A stretch of DNA of 53,792 nucleotides from Myxococcales bacterium (lineage in GTDB: Bacteria > Myxococcota_A > Polyangia > Polyangiales > SLQV01): positions 1 through 53,792 of the forward strand of contig SLQV01000043.1 in NCBI GenBank assembly GCA_007131285.1. The letters run 5' to 3'. The notes beneath the pieces were generated by a model that was not told the origin of the DNA, ran no database searches, and saw only the letters and a list, made by a program, of their open reading frames with translations. The translations under genes were made by a program, and so were the position numbers. Positions 1-10,323 of this stretch are shown here, piece by piece. Within the stretch, counting starts at the first letter, position 1. Each line of letters starts with the position of its first letter.

Positions 1-1
1 C

Positions 2-1192
2 ATGGGTAAAGAGAAGTTTGTCAGGAAGAAGCCTCACGTAAACGTTGGGACGATCGGTCACATTGACCATGGGAAGACGACGCTGACGGCGGCGGTGACG
101 AAAGTGCTGGCGGAGAAGTTTGGTGGCGCGGCGGTAGCGTACGCGGACATCGCGAAGGGGGGGACGGTTCGTGACGATTCGAAGATCGTGACGATAGCGG
201 TGAGTCACGTTGAGTACGAGACGGAGCAGCGTCACTACGCGCATGTGGATTGCCCTGGGCACGCGGACTACGTGAAGAACATGATCACGGGGGCGGCGCA
301 GATGGACGGCGCGATTCTAGTGGTGAGCGCGCTTGACGGTCCGATGCCGCAGACGAAGGAGCACGTGCTGCTGGCGCGTCAGGTTGGCGTGCCGCAGATG
401 GTGGTGTTCCTGAACAAGTGCGACGCAGTGGATGACCCGGACTTGCTTGAGCTGGTGGAGATGGAGGTCCGCGATCTTCTGTCGAAGTACCAGTTTGACG
501 GGGACAATATACCGGTGGTTCGAGGCAGCGCACTGCAGGCGTTGCAGGGTCAAGAGATGGGCGTGAACTCGATTTACGAGTTGGCCAAAGCGCTTGATTC
601 GTGGATTCCGGAGCCGATGCGCGAGACGGAGAAGCCATTTTTGATGGCGATAGAGGACGTGTTCTCGATCAAGGGTCGCGGAACCGTGGTAACGGGGCGG
701 ATTGAGCGCGGCGTGATCAAGGTGGGTGAGGAAGTCGAAATTTTGGGCTTCGGTGATACGCGCAAGACGACGGTGACGGGCGTAGAAATGTTTCGCAAGC
801 TCTTGGACCAGGGGCAGGCGGGTGACAACGTGGGATGCCTGCTGCGAGGCATTGAGAAGGCGGACGTGGAGCGGGGCCAGGTACTGGCAGCACCGGGTTC
901 CCTGAAGACGCACAAGAAGTTTGAGGGCGAGGTCTATGTTCTGAAAAAAGAAGAGGGCGGCCGTCACAAGCCGTTCTTCACGAACTATCGCCCGCAGTTT
1001 TATATGCGGACGATGGACGTGACAGGCACGGTCTCGCTCTCGGAAGACGTGAAGATGGTGATGCCGGGGGACAACGTGAACATCGTGGTCGAGCTAATCG
1101 TCGCGGTTGCAATGGAAGAGAAGCAACGCTTCGCGATTCGCGAGGGCGGTCGCACCGTCGGTGCTGGCGTCATCGCTAAGATTTTGGAGTAA
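2..1192 (+). CDS. tuf: Elongation factor Tu
   Basis: [31 protein letters not shown]...[28 protein letters not shown]...NKCD; C-terminal [21 protein letters not shown]. Confidence 0.99.
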   Translation: MGKEKFVRKKPHVNVGTIGHIDHGKTTLTAAVTKVLAEKFGGAAVAYADIAKGGTVRDDSKIVTIAVSHVEYETEQRHYAHVDCPGHADYVKNMITGAAQMDGAILVVSALDGPMPQTKEHVLLARQVGVPQMVVFLNKCDAVDDPDLLELVEMEVRDLLSKYQFDGDNIPVVRGSALQALQGQEMGVNSIYELAKALDSWIPEPMRETEKPFLMAIEDVFSIKGRGTVVTGRIERGVIKVGEEVEILGFGDTRKTTVTGVEMFRKLLDQGQAGDNVGCLLRGIEKADVERGQVLAAPGSLKTHKKFEGEVYVLKKEEGGRHKPFFTNYRPQFYMRTMDVTGTVSLSEDVKMVMPGDNVNIVVELIVAVAMEEKQRFAIREGGRTVGAGVIAKILE

Positions 1193-1244
1193 CGTTTCGC
1201 TCAGAGACTCTGATGTGGCTTGGCCAGCTTAGCGTCTACTGAAA

Positions 1245-1568
1245 ATGGGTACTATCATGGTAGCAGCAAACAAAATTAGAATCCGGCTTAAGGCCTACGA
1301 TTACCGTCTGCTGGATCAGTCCGCAGCGGAAATACTTGACACGGCGCGGAGAACAGGCGCGGGTGTCGCGGGCCCGATACCTCTTCCGACGCGCATCAAT
1401 AAGTACACCGTTCTTCGCGGCCCACACGTAGATAAGAAAAGTCGCGAGCAATTCGAGATTCGCACGCATAAGAGAATCCTCGATATTTTAAAGCCCACGC
1501 CTGAAACGCTGGACGCGCTGATGAAGCTCGACCTTTCTGCGGGTGTGGACGTCGAGATTAAGACCTAA
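1245..1568 (+). CDS. rpsJ: 30S ribosomal protein S10 (start may be 1257)
   Basis: [21 protein letters not shown]...[35 protein letters not shown]. Confidence 0.97.
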   Translation: MGTIMVAANKIRIRLKAYDYRLLDQSAAEILDTARRTGAGVAGPIPLPTRINKYTVLRGPHVDKKSREQFEIRTHKRILDILKPTPETLDALMKLDLSAGVDVEIKT

Positions 1569-1578
1569 GAGGCAAGCC

Positions 1579-2241
1579 ATGGCAATACTTCCGATAGTAG
1601 ATTTGAGCGGAAATAAAGTAGGTGACTTCACGTTGCCGGCAGGTTTCTTTGAGCGCGAGGTCAACCGTCACGTGCTCAACGAAGTGGTCCGGGCGCAACG
1701 GGCCGCTCGTCGCTCGGGCAGCGCGTGCGTTAAGAACCGCGCCGCTGTTCGCGGCTCCTCGAAGAAAATGGGCAAGCAAAAGGGAAGCGGTGGCGCGCGC
1801 CACGGTACGAAGCGAGCCCCCAGCTTTGTGGGCGGCGGTGTCGTGCACGGGCCTCAGCCGCGGTCGTATGCATTCCAGGTGCCTAAAAAGGTGCGCGCGT
1901 TAGCGCTGGAAGCGGCGTTGACGGTCAAAATCCGTCGCGGGGAATGCGTGGTCGTACAGAGCTGGTCGGGGGTGACGCATCGGACTCAGGAGCTGGCTAA
2001 AACGCTAGCTGCACTGGGGTGCGCTGTGGATCGAGGCGCCCTGCTTGTGGACGCAGAGGTCAGCCCAGCGCTGGGGCTAGCCTCACGGAACCTGCCGAAA
2101 GTCCAGGCGTTGCCGTCACTCGGCGCAAATGTGTTTGATATGCTGCGTCGCCAGCGGCTGGTGGTGACCGAGGCTGGCTTCAGTGCGCTTTGCGCGCGTC
2201 TTGAGCGTCATTTGAGTCCGCGTCAGGAGACTGCATCATGA
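1579..2241 (+). CDS. rplD: 50S ribosomal protein L4 (start trimmed from ORF 1543)
   Basis: KMGKQKGSGGARHGTKRAPSFVGGGVVHGPQPRSYAFQVPKKVRALAL is a typical L4 core. Confidence 0.95.
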   Translation: MAILPIVDLSGNKVGDFTLPAGFFEREVNRHVLNEVVRAQRAARRSGSACVKNRAAVRGSSKKMGKQKGSGGARHGTKRAPSFVGGGVVHGPQPRSYAFQVPKKVRALALEAALTVKIRRGECVVVQSWSGVTHRTQELAKTLAALGCAVDRGALLVDAEVSPALGLASRNLPKVQALPSLGANVFDMLRRQRLVVTEAGFSALCARLERHLSPRQETAS

Positions 2242-2525
2242 GAATAGATCAGGTCATCAAGCGGCCGCGCGTGCTTACGGAAAAAGCGGCAAGCCTGCAG
2301 GCAGCTCAATCGACGTTCGTCTTCGAGGTAGCTGGCGACGCTACCAAGGGCGATGTCAAGGTTGCCGTCGAATCCTTCTATAATGTTAAGGTAGTCGACG
2401 TCCGGACGCTTGTCGTTCGCGGAAAAGATAGGCGAATTGGTCGTCGCAAGTTTAAGCGGCCCAACTGGAAGAAGGCGTTCGTGCGGCTAGGTGAAGGCCA
2501 GGTGCTCGACGTTTTCGCGGAGTAA
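2238..2525 (+). CDS. rplW: 50S ribosomal protein L23
   Basis: VIKRPRVLTEKA...VESFYNVKVVDVRTL...RRKFKRPNWKKAFVRL; position in operon. Confidence 0.96.
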   Translation: MRIDQVIKRPRVLTEKAASLQAAQSTFVFEVAGDATKGDVKVAVESFYNVKVVDVRTLVVRGKDRRIGRRKFKRPNWKKAFVRLGEGQVLDVFAE

Positions 2526-2528
2526 GTC

Positions 2529-3356
2529 ATGACAGTCAAGAATTTCAGACCAACGTCGCCCGCGCGACGATTCTATCAGGTGGCGGATACTCGCGGGCTA
2601 TCGAAATCCGGTCCGGAGAAAAGTCTTACGGTTGGAAGCACTTCGTCAGGTGGGCGCAACGCGGTTGGCCGTATCACGGTTCGGTTTCGGGGCGGAGGCC
2701 ACAAGCGTCGTCTGCGTGCAATCGACTTTCGCCGGGACAAGGTTGGAGTTCCCGCACGGGTGGCTACCGTTGAATACGATCCGAATCGGAGCGCGCGCAT
2801 CGCGTTGCTACACTATGTTGACGGTGAAAAGCGGTATATTCTCGCACCAGATGGTTTAGCCGTCGGCACAGAGGTTGTGTCCTCGCGGTTTGCGGACATC
2901 AAGGTTGGCAACGCGCTTCCTTTGCGATTTATGCCCACGGGAACCGTGATCCACGGCATCGAGTTGAAGCCGCTGAAGGGCGCGCAGTTGGTCAGGTCGG
3001 CCGGCGTTGCCGCTCAGCTTATGGCAAAAGAGGGGGACTACGGGCAGGTTCGGCTTCCCTCGGGAGAGGTGCGCATGGTGCACCTCGACTGCCGGGCAAC
3101 GGTGGGTCAAGTATCGAATCAAGAACACGCCCGGGTTTCGCTCGGCAAGGCGGGTAGGACCCGTTGGCTTGGTCGTAGGCCGCACAACCGGGGTGTCACA
3201 ATGAATCCCGTTGACCATCCAATGGGCGGCGGAGAGGGGAGAACCTCGGGTGGGCGGCACCCGTGTTCTCCCTGGGGACAGCTTGCGAAGGGTCTAAAGA
3301 CTCGGCGCAACAAAACGACTGAGAAGTTTATTGTTCAGCGGAAAAAGTCGAGGTAA
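2529..3356 (+). CDS. rplB: 50S ribosomal protein L2
   Basis: [17 protein letters not shown]...[26 protein letters not shown]. Confidence 0.98.
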   Translation: MTVKNFRPTSPARRFYQVADTRGLSKSGPEKSLTVGSTSSGGRNAVGRITVRFRGGGHKRRLRAIDFRRDKVGVPARVATVEYDPNRSARIALLHYVDGEKRYILAPDGLAVGTEVVSSRFADIKVGNALPLRFMPTGTVIHGIELKPLKGAQLVRSAGVAAQLMAKEGDYGQVRLPSGEVRMVHLDCRATVGQVSNQEHARVSLGKAGRTRWLGRRPHNRGVTMNPVDHPMGGGEGRTSGGRHPCSPWGQLAKGLKTRRNKTTEKFIVQRKKSR

Positions 3357-3359
3357 GGC

Positions 3360-3656
3360 ATGGCGCGTTCATTAAGAAAAGGCCCTTTTGTGGATGTTTC
3401 GCTGCTTCGGCGGGTAGAGAAGCATAACGAGAGCGGTGACAAGCGTCTGATCAAGACGTGGTCAAGAGCATCGACTATCCTGCCTGACTTCGTGGGTCAA
3501 ACGTTTGCCGTTCATAATGGCCAGAAGTTTATCACGGTGTTCGTTACGGAGAACATGGTCGGTCATAAGCTAGGTGAGTTTTCACCGACGCGTACCTTCC
3601 ATGGTCATGCGGCAGATCGCAAAGCCGGTAGGGGTGGAGCGGGCATGCGGCGTTAA
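3360..3656 (+). CDS. rpsS: 30S ribosomal protein S19
   Basis: [20 protein letters not shown]...[48 protein letters not shown]. Confidence 0.98.
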   Translation: MARSLRKGPFVDVSLLRRVEKHNESGDKRLIKTWSRASTILPDFVGQTFAVHNGQKFITVFVTENMVGHKLGEFSPTRTFHGHAADRKAGRGGAGMRR

Positions 3657-3915
3657 TCGGTGTCCGAAGCCGGGATTTGCTAGGTTTGATGTTGCCGCGG
3701 CTAGGGCGTGGTTGTACACTCGCCGACCCCTCGGGTGAGAAGCAGCGCGACCGTTAGCGTAAGCGGAGTCGGATCGGCATGGGTCGTCTGCGCCATATGC
3801 CGCTTGCATGGGGTGTGTAGAGGTCTCGTTTGCGCGCCGTCCTAGCAAGTAAGGTTAGTCGAGGCGCGGCAATCGGGTTACCGCGTTGGGTAGTTAAGCA
3901 GTTAGTAGCAATAGT

Positions 3916-4254
3916 ATGGAAGCTGTCGCAAAGTTAAGACATCAGCGGATTTCGGTGCGCAAGGCGAGGGTTGTGCTTGACGCAGTCCGAGGCCGAAACG
4001 TGGTTGAGGCGCTCTTTGTGCTGCGCCACGCGCGGAAGAAAAATGCGGAAATCGTGCTGAAGTTGTTAGAGAGCGCGGTTGCCAACGCGGCGCAAAAAGA
4101 CGCTGGTGTCGCGCTTGAAGGCTTGAGAGTCGTTCGGGCGACGGCGGACAAGGCGCCGAATCGCTTTATGCGCCGGTGGCGTCCGAGGGCAATGGGGCGC
4201 GCGACCCAGATTCAAAAGGGCATGAGTCACATTGAGATTGCAGTTGGCGAGTGA
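3916..4254 (+). CDS. rplV: 50S ribosomal protein L22
   Basis: RISVRKARVVLDAVRGRNV...LESAVANAAQ...RPRAMGRATQIQKGMSHIEI. Confidence 0.96.
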   Translation: MEAVAKLRHQRISVRKARVVLDAVRGRNVVEALFVLRHARKKNAEIVLKLLESAVANAAQKDAGVALEGLRVVRATADKAPNRFMRRWRPRAMGRATQIQKGMSHIEIAVGE

Positions 4255-4357
4255 AGGCCCTGGGTTTCGGCATCGAGGCGAGCGCCCGGCGCGCCTGATA
4301 AACCTCCACGCGGGTCAGTCAAGGCGCGGTGCTTGGGGCGATAGGAAGTAGAAGAGT

Positions 4358-5011
4358 ATGGGTCAGAAAACACATCCTTACGGTTTTCGGGTTGGAATTA
4401 CGAAGCCTTGGAAGTCCAAGTGGTTTCAAGACGCGCTTTATTCTCGTTGGCTAAGCGAAGACATTAAGCTTAAGCAGTATATTTCGGCGAAATTTACCCA
4501 CGCAGGAATTGCGGATGTGGAGATCGAGCGAGCGGCTAACAAAGTGAAGGTTGTCGTTCTGACGTCACGGCCCGGGATCATCATTGGCAAGCGCGGTGCG
4601 GGCGTCGATTCGCTGAGGGGGAATTTGCAAAAGTTTACCGCGAGTGATTTGTTTCTCGATATTCGCGAGGTCCGCAAGGCGGAGACTAACGCACGACTGG
4701 TCTCAGAGAATATTGCCACACAGCTTGAGCGACGGGTCGCTTTCCGACGAGCTATGAAGAAAGCCGTCTCTACCGCGATGAAGCTCGGCGTAAAAGGTAT
4801 TCGAGTTCGAGCCTCGGGGCGTCTCGGCGGAACGGAGATTGCGCGAACTGAGGGCTACCGTGAGGGTCGTGTGCCACTTCATACGCTACGGGCAGATATC
4901 GACTACGGCGTCGCAACGGCGCATACGACGGCGGGTACAGTGGGTGTGAAATGCTGGATCTGCAAAGGCGAGATTCTATCTCAACGTCGTCGCGCGGTGC
5001 CGGGGCGTTAG
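4358..5011 (+). CDS. rpsC: 30S ribosomal protein S3
   Basis: [22 protein letters not shown]...[18 protein letters not shown]...[28 protein letters not shown]. Confidence 0.98.
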   Translation: MGQKTHPYGFRVGITKPWKSKWFQDALYSRWLSEDIKLKQYISAKFTHAGIADVEIERAANKVKVVVLTSRPGIIIGKRGAGVDSLRGNLQKFTASDLFLDIREVRKAETNARLVSENIATQLERRVAFRRAMKKAVSTAMKLGVKGIRVRASGRLGGTEIARTEGYREGRVPLHTLRADIDYGVATAHTTAGTVGVKCWICKGEILSQRRRAVPGR

Positions 5012-5066
5012 TCAAGCACGTTGGTTTCGCAAGATTAGTTAGTTAGTTTGTTTTTGGTGGCTCACC

Positions 5067-5483
5067 ATGCTTTTACCTAAACGTACGAAATACCGGAAGC
5101 AAATGAAGGGCCGCATGCGCGGGCTTGCTTATCGCGGTAGTGATGTTTCCTTCGGGGAGTTTGGTCTGCAGGCCGTTGAATGCGGGCGCATTTCGTCGAG
5201 GCAAATCGAGGCGGCGCGTATGGCGATTCAGCGGAGGGTTAAGCGCGCAGGCAAGTTATATATTCGCGTGTTTCCCGATAAGCCGCTGTCGAAAAAGCCG
5301 CTTGAGACCCGCATGGGTAAGGGCAAGGGTAGTGTCGAGGAGTGGGTAGCGGTGATAAAGCCCGGAAAGATGCTCTTCGAGATTGAAGGGGTGCCCCGAG
5401 CCATTGCCGAGGAAGCCTTCCGTTTGGCGGGAGTGAAGTTGCCTGTGCCGATAAAGTTTCGGGCGAGGAGTGAAGCACTATGA
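5067..5483 (+). CDS. rplP: 50S ribosomal protein L16
   Basis: [19 protein letters not shown]...[22 protein letters not shown]-like core. Confidence 0.98.
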   Translation: MLLPKRTKYRKQMKGRMRGLAYRGSDVSFGEFGLQAVECGRISSRQIEAARMAIQRRVKRAGKLYIRVFPDKPLSKKPLETRMGKGKGSVEEWVAVIKPGKMLFEIEGVPRAIAEEAFRLAGVKLPVPIKFRARSEAL

Positions 5484-5665
5484 TTGCATCGGAACTGCGT
5501 CTTCTTCCGAAAGAAGAGCTAGAAAGCTTGGTCATTCGCGAGCGGGAGACTTTGTGGAAGAAGCGTATGGCAGCGTCCGTAGGCCAAGCTACTAAGTCTG
5601 CCGAGGTAGTACGCTCTAGGAAGCAAATAGCGCGTCTTCTTACTCTGCTGCGCGAGAAGGCCTAG
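5480..5665 (+). CDS. rpmC: 50S ribosomal protein L29
   Basis: 61 aa, overlaps rplP stop, [22 protein letters not shown]...[16 protein letters not shown]. Confidence 0.9.
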   Translation: MIASELRLLPKEELESLVIRERETLWKKRMAASVGQATKSAEVVRSRKQIARLLTLLREKA

Positions 5666-5670
5666 AAGAA

Positions 5671-5970
5671 GTGTCGGACATGGAAGATAAAGTAAAAGTT
5701 CTAGGGCGACGTCGTCTGCTCGTTGGTCGAGTGGTCAATAACACTGAATCAGACGGACGTGCAAAGAAGACGCTCGTTGTTGAGGTGTCCCGGCGGTTTC
5801 GTGACCCCATTTACGCCAAGTATGTGAAGAAGCGAAAGCGCTACCATGCGCATGATGAGAACGAGACCTACCGGTCCGGGGACCTTGTAGAGATTCGAGC
5901 CAGTCGGCCGTTGTCAAAAACCAAGCGCTGGGTCGCAGTGCGCCTCGTGGAAAGGCCGGATGAGGTTTAG
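5671..5970 (+). CDS. rpsQ: 30S ribosomal protein S17 (GTG start)
   Basis: [78 protein letters not shown]. Confidence 0.97.
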   Translation: MSDMEDKVKVLGRRRLLVGRVVNNTESDGRAKKTLVVEVSRRFRDPIYAKYVKKRKRYHAHDENETYRSGDLVEIRASRPLSKTKRWVAVRLVERPDEV

Positions 5971-5972
5971 TC

Positions 5973-6341
5973 ATGATACAAACCGAAACAGTCTTAAGCG
6001 TCGCTGACAACAGCGGTGCAAAACGAGTGACCTGTATAAAGGTACTTGGTGGAAGTCGGCGGCGTTATGCCGGGGTCGGTGATGTGGTGGTGGTTGCTGT
6101 TCGAGAGGCATTGCCCGGGGCACGCGTCAAAAAGGGCGACGTGACCAAGGCGGTGATCGTTCGGACGGCCGCTGCCACGCAGAGGCCTGACGGTACCCTG
6201 GTTCGTTTTGATGGCAACAGCGCCGTGCTGTTGAACGCGTCTGGTGAGCCGCTCGGCACCCGTATTTTTGGTCCGGTTGCCCGTGAGCTCAGGGCAAAGC
6301 GTTTTATGAAGATTATCTCACTTGCGCCGGAGGTGGTGTGA
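5973..6341 (+). CDS. rplN: 50S ribosomal protein L14
   Basis: [37 protein letters not shown]...[28 protein letters not shown]. Confidence 0.99.
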   Translation: MIQTETVLSVADNSGAKRVTCIKVLGGSRRRYAGVGDVVVVAVREALPGARVKKGDVTKAVIVRTAAATQRPDGTLVRFDGNSAVLLNASGEPLGTRIFGPVARELRAKRFMKIISLAPEVV

Positions 6342-6342
6342 C

Positions 6343-6735
6343 ATGGCCCAGCGTCTACAGATTGGCGATACCGTAGTGGTACGTTCTGGTAACCATCGGG
6401 GTCTTACCGGTGCACTGGTTGGATTTACAGCGACAAAGGAGCGTGCCTTCGTAGAGGGCGCGCCAACGCGCCGTCGGCATCGTAAAGCGCTGCCTGGCGA
6501 GGCGCAGGGAACGATTGTGGAACTGCCGATTTCCGTGCATGTTTCTAATATCGCGCACGTGACGAGTGATGGAAAGCCGTCTCGAATAAGGGTGGTTGAG
6601 CGGAACGGGGAGCGTGTGCGGACGTTGGTCAAAGGCGGCCAGGACGTTCTGAAGCGTGAACTTGCAAACCTTGCTTCAGCGAAAGAGTCAGGCGTGGCTG
6701 CTGCACAAGACGCGGCAGAGGCAGGTGCGGAATGA
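6343..6735 (+). CDS. rplX: 50S ribosomal protein L24
   Basis: [31 protein letters not shown] motif and operon position. Confidence 0.92.
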   Translation: MAQRLQIGDTVVVRSGNHRGLTGALVGFTATKERAFVEGAPTRRRHRKALPGEAQGTIVELPISVHVSNIAHVTSDGKPSRIRVVERNGERVRTLVKGGQDVLKRELANLASAKESGVAAAQDAAEAGAE

Positions 6736-7280
6736 GTGGGCAGTCATTGGTTCGTGAGCGTTACATATCAGCTGCCGTTCCTAAGCTAGTGCAGAACTTC
6801 GGGCTTAAGAATCCTATGGAGGTTCCGCGGCTTGACAAAGTTGTGGTGAATATGGGGCTCGGCAAGGCGGTTGAGAATCCCAAGCTGATTGAGGCGGCCC
6901 GCGACCAGCTTACTAAACTTGCTGGGCAAAGAGCGGTTGTTACCAAAGCAAGGAAATCGATTGCGAGTTTCAAGCTCCGAGAGAATATGCCGATCGGTTG
7001 CATGGTGACGCTCCGGCGGGACCGGATGTGGGAGTTTCTTGACCGGCTTGTGAATGTCGCCTTGCCTCAGGTTCGGGATTTCAAGGGTGTGTCCCGCAAG
7101 GGGTTTGATCCATGCGGGAATTTTACGATGGGGCTCAAGGAGCAATATATTTTCCCCGAGATTGATTACGACAAGGTCGAGGCGGTTCACGGAATGAACG
7201 TGACGCTTGTTTTCCGTAACGGCTCTAAAGAAAAATCGGTAGCACTTCTTGAAGCGCTGGGGATGCCTTTCAGGCGTTGA
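6732..7280 (+). CDS. rplE: 50S ribosomal protein L5
   Basis: NPMEVPRLDKVVVNMGLGKAV...AVVTKARKSIASFKLRENMPIGCMVTLR. Confidence 0.98.
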   Translation: MSGQSLVRERYISAAVPKLVQNFGLKNPMEVPRLDKVVVNMGLGKAVENPKLIEAARDQLTKLAGQRAVVTKARKSIASFKLRENMPIGCMVTLRRDRMWEFLDRLVNVALPQVRDFKGVSRKGFDPCGNFTMGLKEQYIFPEIDYDKVEAVHGMNVTLVFRNGSKEKSVALLEALGMPFRR

Positions 7281-7295
7281 GGTTAAGGTGGCATC

Positions 7296-7682
7296 ATGAT
7301 TGATTCAGTTTCAGATTTTCTCGCGCGCGTTCGGAATGCCTCAAGTGCGGGGCATGAGGCGGTTGTGATGCCGGTATCGAAGCATCGCGTGGAGCTCGCG
7401 CGTGTTTTGGTCGAGCAAGGCTATGTACGTAACGTTACGGTGGACAAGGAAAAAAAGAGCCTAACGTTAGGTCTTAAGTACTTAGAAAACCGTGAGCCCG
7501 TGCTGAAGGGCGGTAGGCGCGTGAGTCGGCCCGGTCGCCGGGTTTACGTTGAGGCTCGGAAAATACCGTTGGTTCGTGACGGAATTGGCGAGGCCGTGCT
7601 CTCGACGTCACAAGGCGTTATGTCTGGTCGTCAGGCCTTCAAACGGGGCATTGGTGGCGAGTTTCTATTTGAGGTCTGGTAA
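7296..7682 (+). CDS. rpsH: 30S ribosomal protein S8
   Basis: DSVSDFLARVRNASSAGHEAVVMPVSKHRVELARVL...LSTSQGVMSGRQAFKRGIGGEFLFEVW. Confidence 0.97.
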   Translation: MIDSVSDFLARVRNASSAGHEAVVMPVSKHRVELARVLVEQGYVRNVTVDKEKKSLTLGLKYLENREPVLKGGRRVSRPGRRVYVEARKIPLVRDGIGEAVLSTSQGVMSGRQAFKRGIGGEFLFEVW

Positions 7683-7685
7683 GAG

Positions 7686-8303
7686 ATGTCACAGTCAGAG
7701 CAATTAAATAGCGCTGCGGGGCCCTTGCCTAAGGCGCAGAGCCGGGTTGGTAAGCAGCCCGTGGCTGTGCCTCGGGGCGTAAGTATTGTCGCTCAGGGTA
7801 GCGAGCTCCGTGTCCAAGGGCCAAAAGGTGTGGTGCTTCGGCCGTTGCCCTTGGGCGTTACCGTCGCGCAGGAAGACGGGTTTGCGCGTGTTGACGCCTC
7901 CAGCTGCGGTCGTCAGAGCAACCAGATGCAAGGCTTGGTCAGAGCGTTGCTTCAGGCGCAGGTTAAGGGTGTTACCGAAGGGTACAAGGTGGCCCTTGAC
8001 CTTTATGGTGTTGGCTACAGGGCGGAACTAGCGTCATCAAAGCTGACATTGTTGCTTGGTTTATCGCATCCCGTGGTTGTCGAGGTGCCGAAGGACATAT
8101 CGGTTAAAATAGAGACAGTCGACGAAGGTGGTACAAAGCGGCCACGGATTCATCTTGAGTCAGTGGACAACCAATTGCTTGGGCAGTTTCGGTCTAAGGT
8201 TAAGAGCTTCCGGCCACCCGAGCCATACAAGGGCAAGGGCGTGCGCATCATGGGTGAGAAGATCCGCGAAAAGGCGGGCAAGTCCGGTGCAAAGGGTCGA
8301 TAG
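7686..8303 (+). CDS. rplF: 50S ribosomal protein L6 with short N-terminal extension
   Basis: SRVGKQPVAVPRGV...GVTEGYKVALDLYGVGYRA...RPPEPYKGKGVRIMGEKIREKAGK. Confidence 0.96.
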   Translation: MSQSEQLNSAAGPLPKAQSRVGKQPVAVPRGVSIVAQGSELRVQGPKGVVLRPLPLGVTVAQEDGFARVDASSCGRQSNQMQGLVRALLQAQVKGVTEGYKVALDLYGVGYRAELASSKLTLLLGLSHPVVVEVPKDISVKIETVDEGGTKRPRIHLESVDNQLLGQFRSKVKSFRPPEPYKGKGVRIMGEKIREKAGKSGAKGR

Positions 8304-8321
8304 GAAGTTTAGGAAGTAGAT

Positions 8322-8675
8322 ATGGCTGATGTAGCAAAAGTTAGGAGCCTTGCCCGGTCGAGGCGGCAGAAGTCCGTCAGGAAGCGGGTTGTGGGCAGCG
8401 GCGGGCAGCCAAGGGTTTGCGTTTTTCGCAGTGCTAAGCATCTCTTTGTTCAGGTGATTGACGACGCGTCTGCAAAGACGCTCGCTTCTGCGTCTACCTT
8501 TGGCCTAAAAGGCAGCTCGAAAGTTGAGGCGGCACGAATCGTTGGCAAGACGCTTGCCGAGGCGTGTAAGTCGGTAGGTGTTGAGTCAGTGGTCTTCGAT
8601 CGGAATGGATTTCGGTATCACGGTAGGGTTAAGGCCGTCGCGGAAGCCGCGCGTGAAGGTGGTTTGAGGTTTTAA
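8322..8675 (+). CDS. rplR: 50S ribosomal protein L18
   Basis: [29 protein letters not shown]...[28 protein letters not shown]. Confidence 0.97.
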   Translation: MADVAKVRSLARSRRQKSVRKRVVGSGGQPRVCVFRSAKHLFVQVIDDASAKTLASASTFGLKGSSKVEAARIVGKTLAEACKSVGVESVVFDRNGFRYHGRVKAVAEAAREGGLRF

Positions 8676-8685
8676 GGGTTCTCAT

Positions 8686-9189
8686 ATGTCTAGACTAGCG
8701 AACGAGCCTTCTCAGGCGGATCTCACCGACCGTGTGGTGCATATCAACCGTGTAGCGAAGGTAGTAAAGGGCGGGCGACGCTTTTCCTTCAGCGCGCTCG
8801 TGGTTGTTGGCGACGGCCATGGCCACGTCGGCGTGGGTCTCGGTAAGGCAAATGAGGTCCCTGATGCCATCCGCAAAGGGAATGAGAAGGCGCGCAAGGC
8901 ACTTAAGAAAGTGCCGCTTGTGGGTGGAACGATACCGCATCGCGTTTTGGGCGAGTTCGGTGCGGGAAACGTGGTGCTGCGACCCGCATCTGAAGGTACA
9001 GGGGTGATTGCAGGCGGGGCGGTGCGCGCGGTGCTTGAGGCGGCGGGCGTGAAGGATGTTCTCGGGAAGATTCTTGGGACGACTAATCCGCATACTGTTG
9101 TGCATGCAACGCTGAAGGCGTTGTCTCAGCTTGAGACCAAGGAAGCCATGCGGGCGCGCCGTGGGCTGAAGGTCCGGGAGATAGTCTAA
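8686..9189 (+). CDS. rpsE: 30S ribosomal protein S5
   Basis: [53 protein letters not shown]. Confidence 0.98.
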   Translation: MSRLANEPSQADLTDRVVHINRVAKVVKGGRRFSFSALVVVGDGHGHVGVGLGKANEVPDAIRKGNEKARKALKKVPLVGGTIPHRVLGEFGAGNVVLRPASEGTGVIAGGAVRAVLEAAGVKDVLGKILGTTNPHTVVHATLKALSQLETKEAMRARRGLKVREIV

Positions 9190-9362
9190 TGCTCCAGATT
9201 AAGTTAATCCGTTCGCCCATCGGGATGAACCCTAAGTCTAAAAAAGTCCTAGAATCTTTGGGGTTAAAGCGACCGGGCGATAGTGTAATCAAGGCAAATA
9301 CGCCTCAGATTCGCGGAGCGGTCAAGAAAGTGCTTCCATTTCTCATCGTCGATGAGACTTAG
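9189..9362 (+). CDS. rpmD: 50S ribosomal protein L30 (57 aa, below the ORF-track cutoff)
   Basis: Translated manually: [60 protein letters not shown] overlaps rpsE stop. Confidence 0.93.
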   Translation: MLQIKLIRSPIGMNPKSKKVLESLGLKRPGDSVIKANTPQIRGAVKKVLPFLIVDET

Positions 9363-9545
9363 GCGCATTGCTTTCGGCATGCGCCAGCGTGCTTAGATGG
9401 ACTGCGCGAGTGTCGCGACAGAAGTCGTGAGACGATAATTCGAGTTAGGTGATTGGCCAATCTTGCGGTTGTCGTGGGTGTGTTTCGGTCCGGGCGTGGC
9501 TTCGTTTGGAATGTGATTTAAGGTTGGGTAAAGTAGGGATTTGTC

Positions 9546-10049
9546 ATGTCAGACCAGGTTGAGTCAGCTCCGATTCTTTCGTCAATGTCCCCTGCCCCGG
9601 GTGCGCGTCACCGTCCTAAGCGGGTGGGGCGCGGCGTAGGGTCCGGGCTAGGAAAGACCAGCGGGCGCGGCCAAAAGGGACAAAAAGCTCGGAACTCGGG
9701 CGGAATCGGAAAGGTCGGTTTCGAGGGTGGTCAAATGCCCCTCCAGCGTCGACTTCCGAAGTTTGGCTTTACCAATTCCCCGAAGCACCCATGGCGTGAA
9801 GTCACGTTGCTGCAGTTGGAGCGGCTTAGGGCAGAGGGCATAGGTCAGGTCGATCGTCAGTTGCTTCAGCAGCGATTCGGCTCATCCAAGGCCCAGTTCC
9901 GCTTTAAAGTTATTGCGACTGGTTCTTTGAACGGTCCCATAGCTGTGACGGCGGATGGCTGCACTGCAGGTGCGCGCGGGGTGATTGAAGGCCAAGGTGG
10001 GAGCGTCGATGTCGGCACGGCGGCTTTGAGCAGCGCGACGTCGCGTTAG
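9546..10049 (+). CDS. rplO: 50S ribosomal protein L15
   Basis: [60 protein letters not shown]. Confidence 0.97.
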   Translation: MSDQVESAPILSSMSPAPGARHRPKRVGRGVGSGLGKTSGRGQKGQKARNSGGIGKVGFEGGQMPLQRRLPKFGFTNSPKHPWREVTLLQLERLRAEGIGQVDRQLLQQRFGSSKAQFRFKVIATGSLNGPIAVTADGCTAGARGVIEGQGGSVDVGTAALSSATSR

Positions 10050-10323
10050 GAAGGGCCTTTTAGGTGTGAACATTGCCGCTTTGGGCGTCGAAGGCGAGGG
10101 CGGCGTGCTACGCGCGTGGATAGGCGCATAAGGGACTGTGCGAACGACGTCCCGGTGCAGCCACACCGAGCCGTTTCAGCAGGAGAAAAGGCATATTCAG
10201 GGACAATCCTGTCGAGGATATCTGCAGTGGGCCTGGCAACGGTAGCCGGAAGGCATTCTAAGCTTTCCTTTTCACGTGGATCGAGATAGGCCTTGATACC
10301 TGTTGAGGGAGTAGCCGGGAGTT

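Noticed and set aside
317-967. 216-aa minus-strand ORF inside tuf
   Set aside because: Antisense to EF-Tu; typical mirror ORF.
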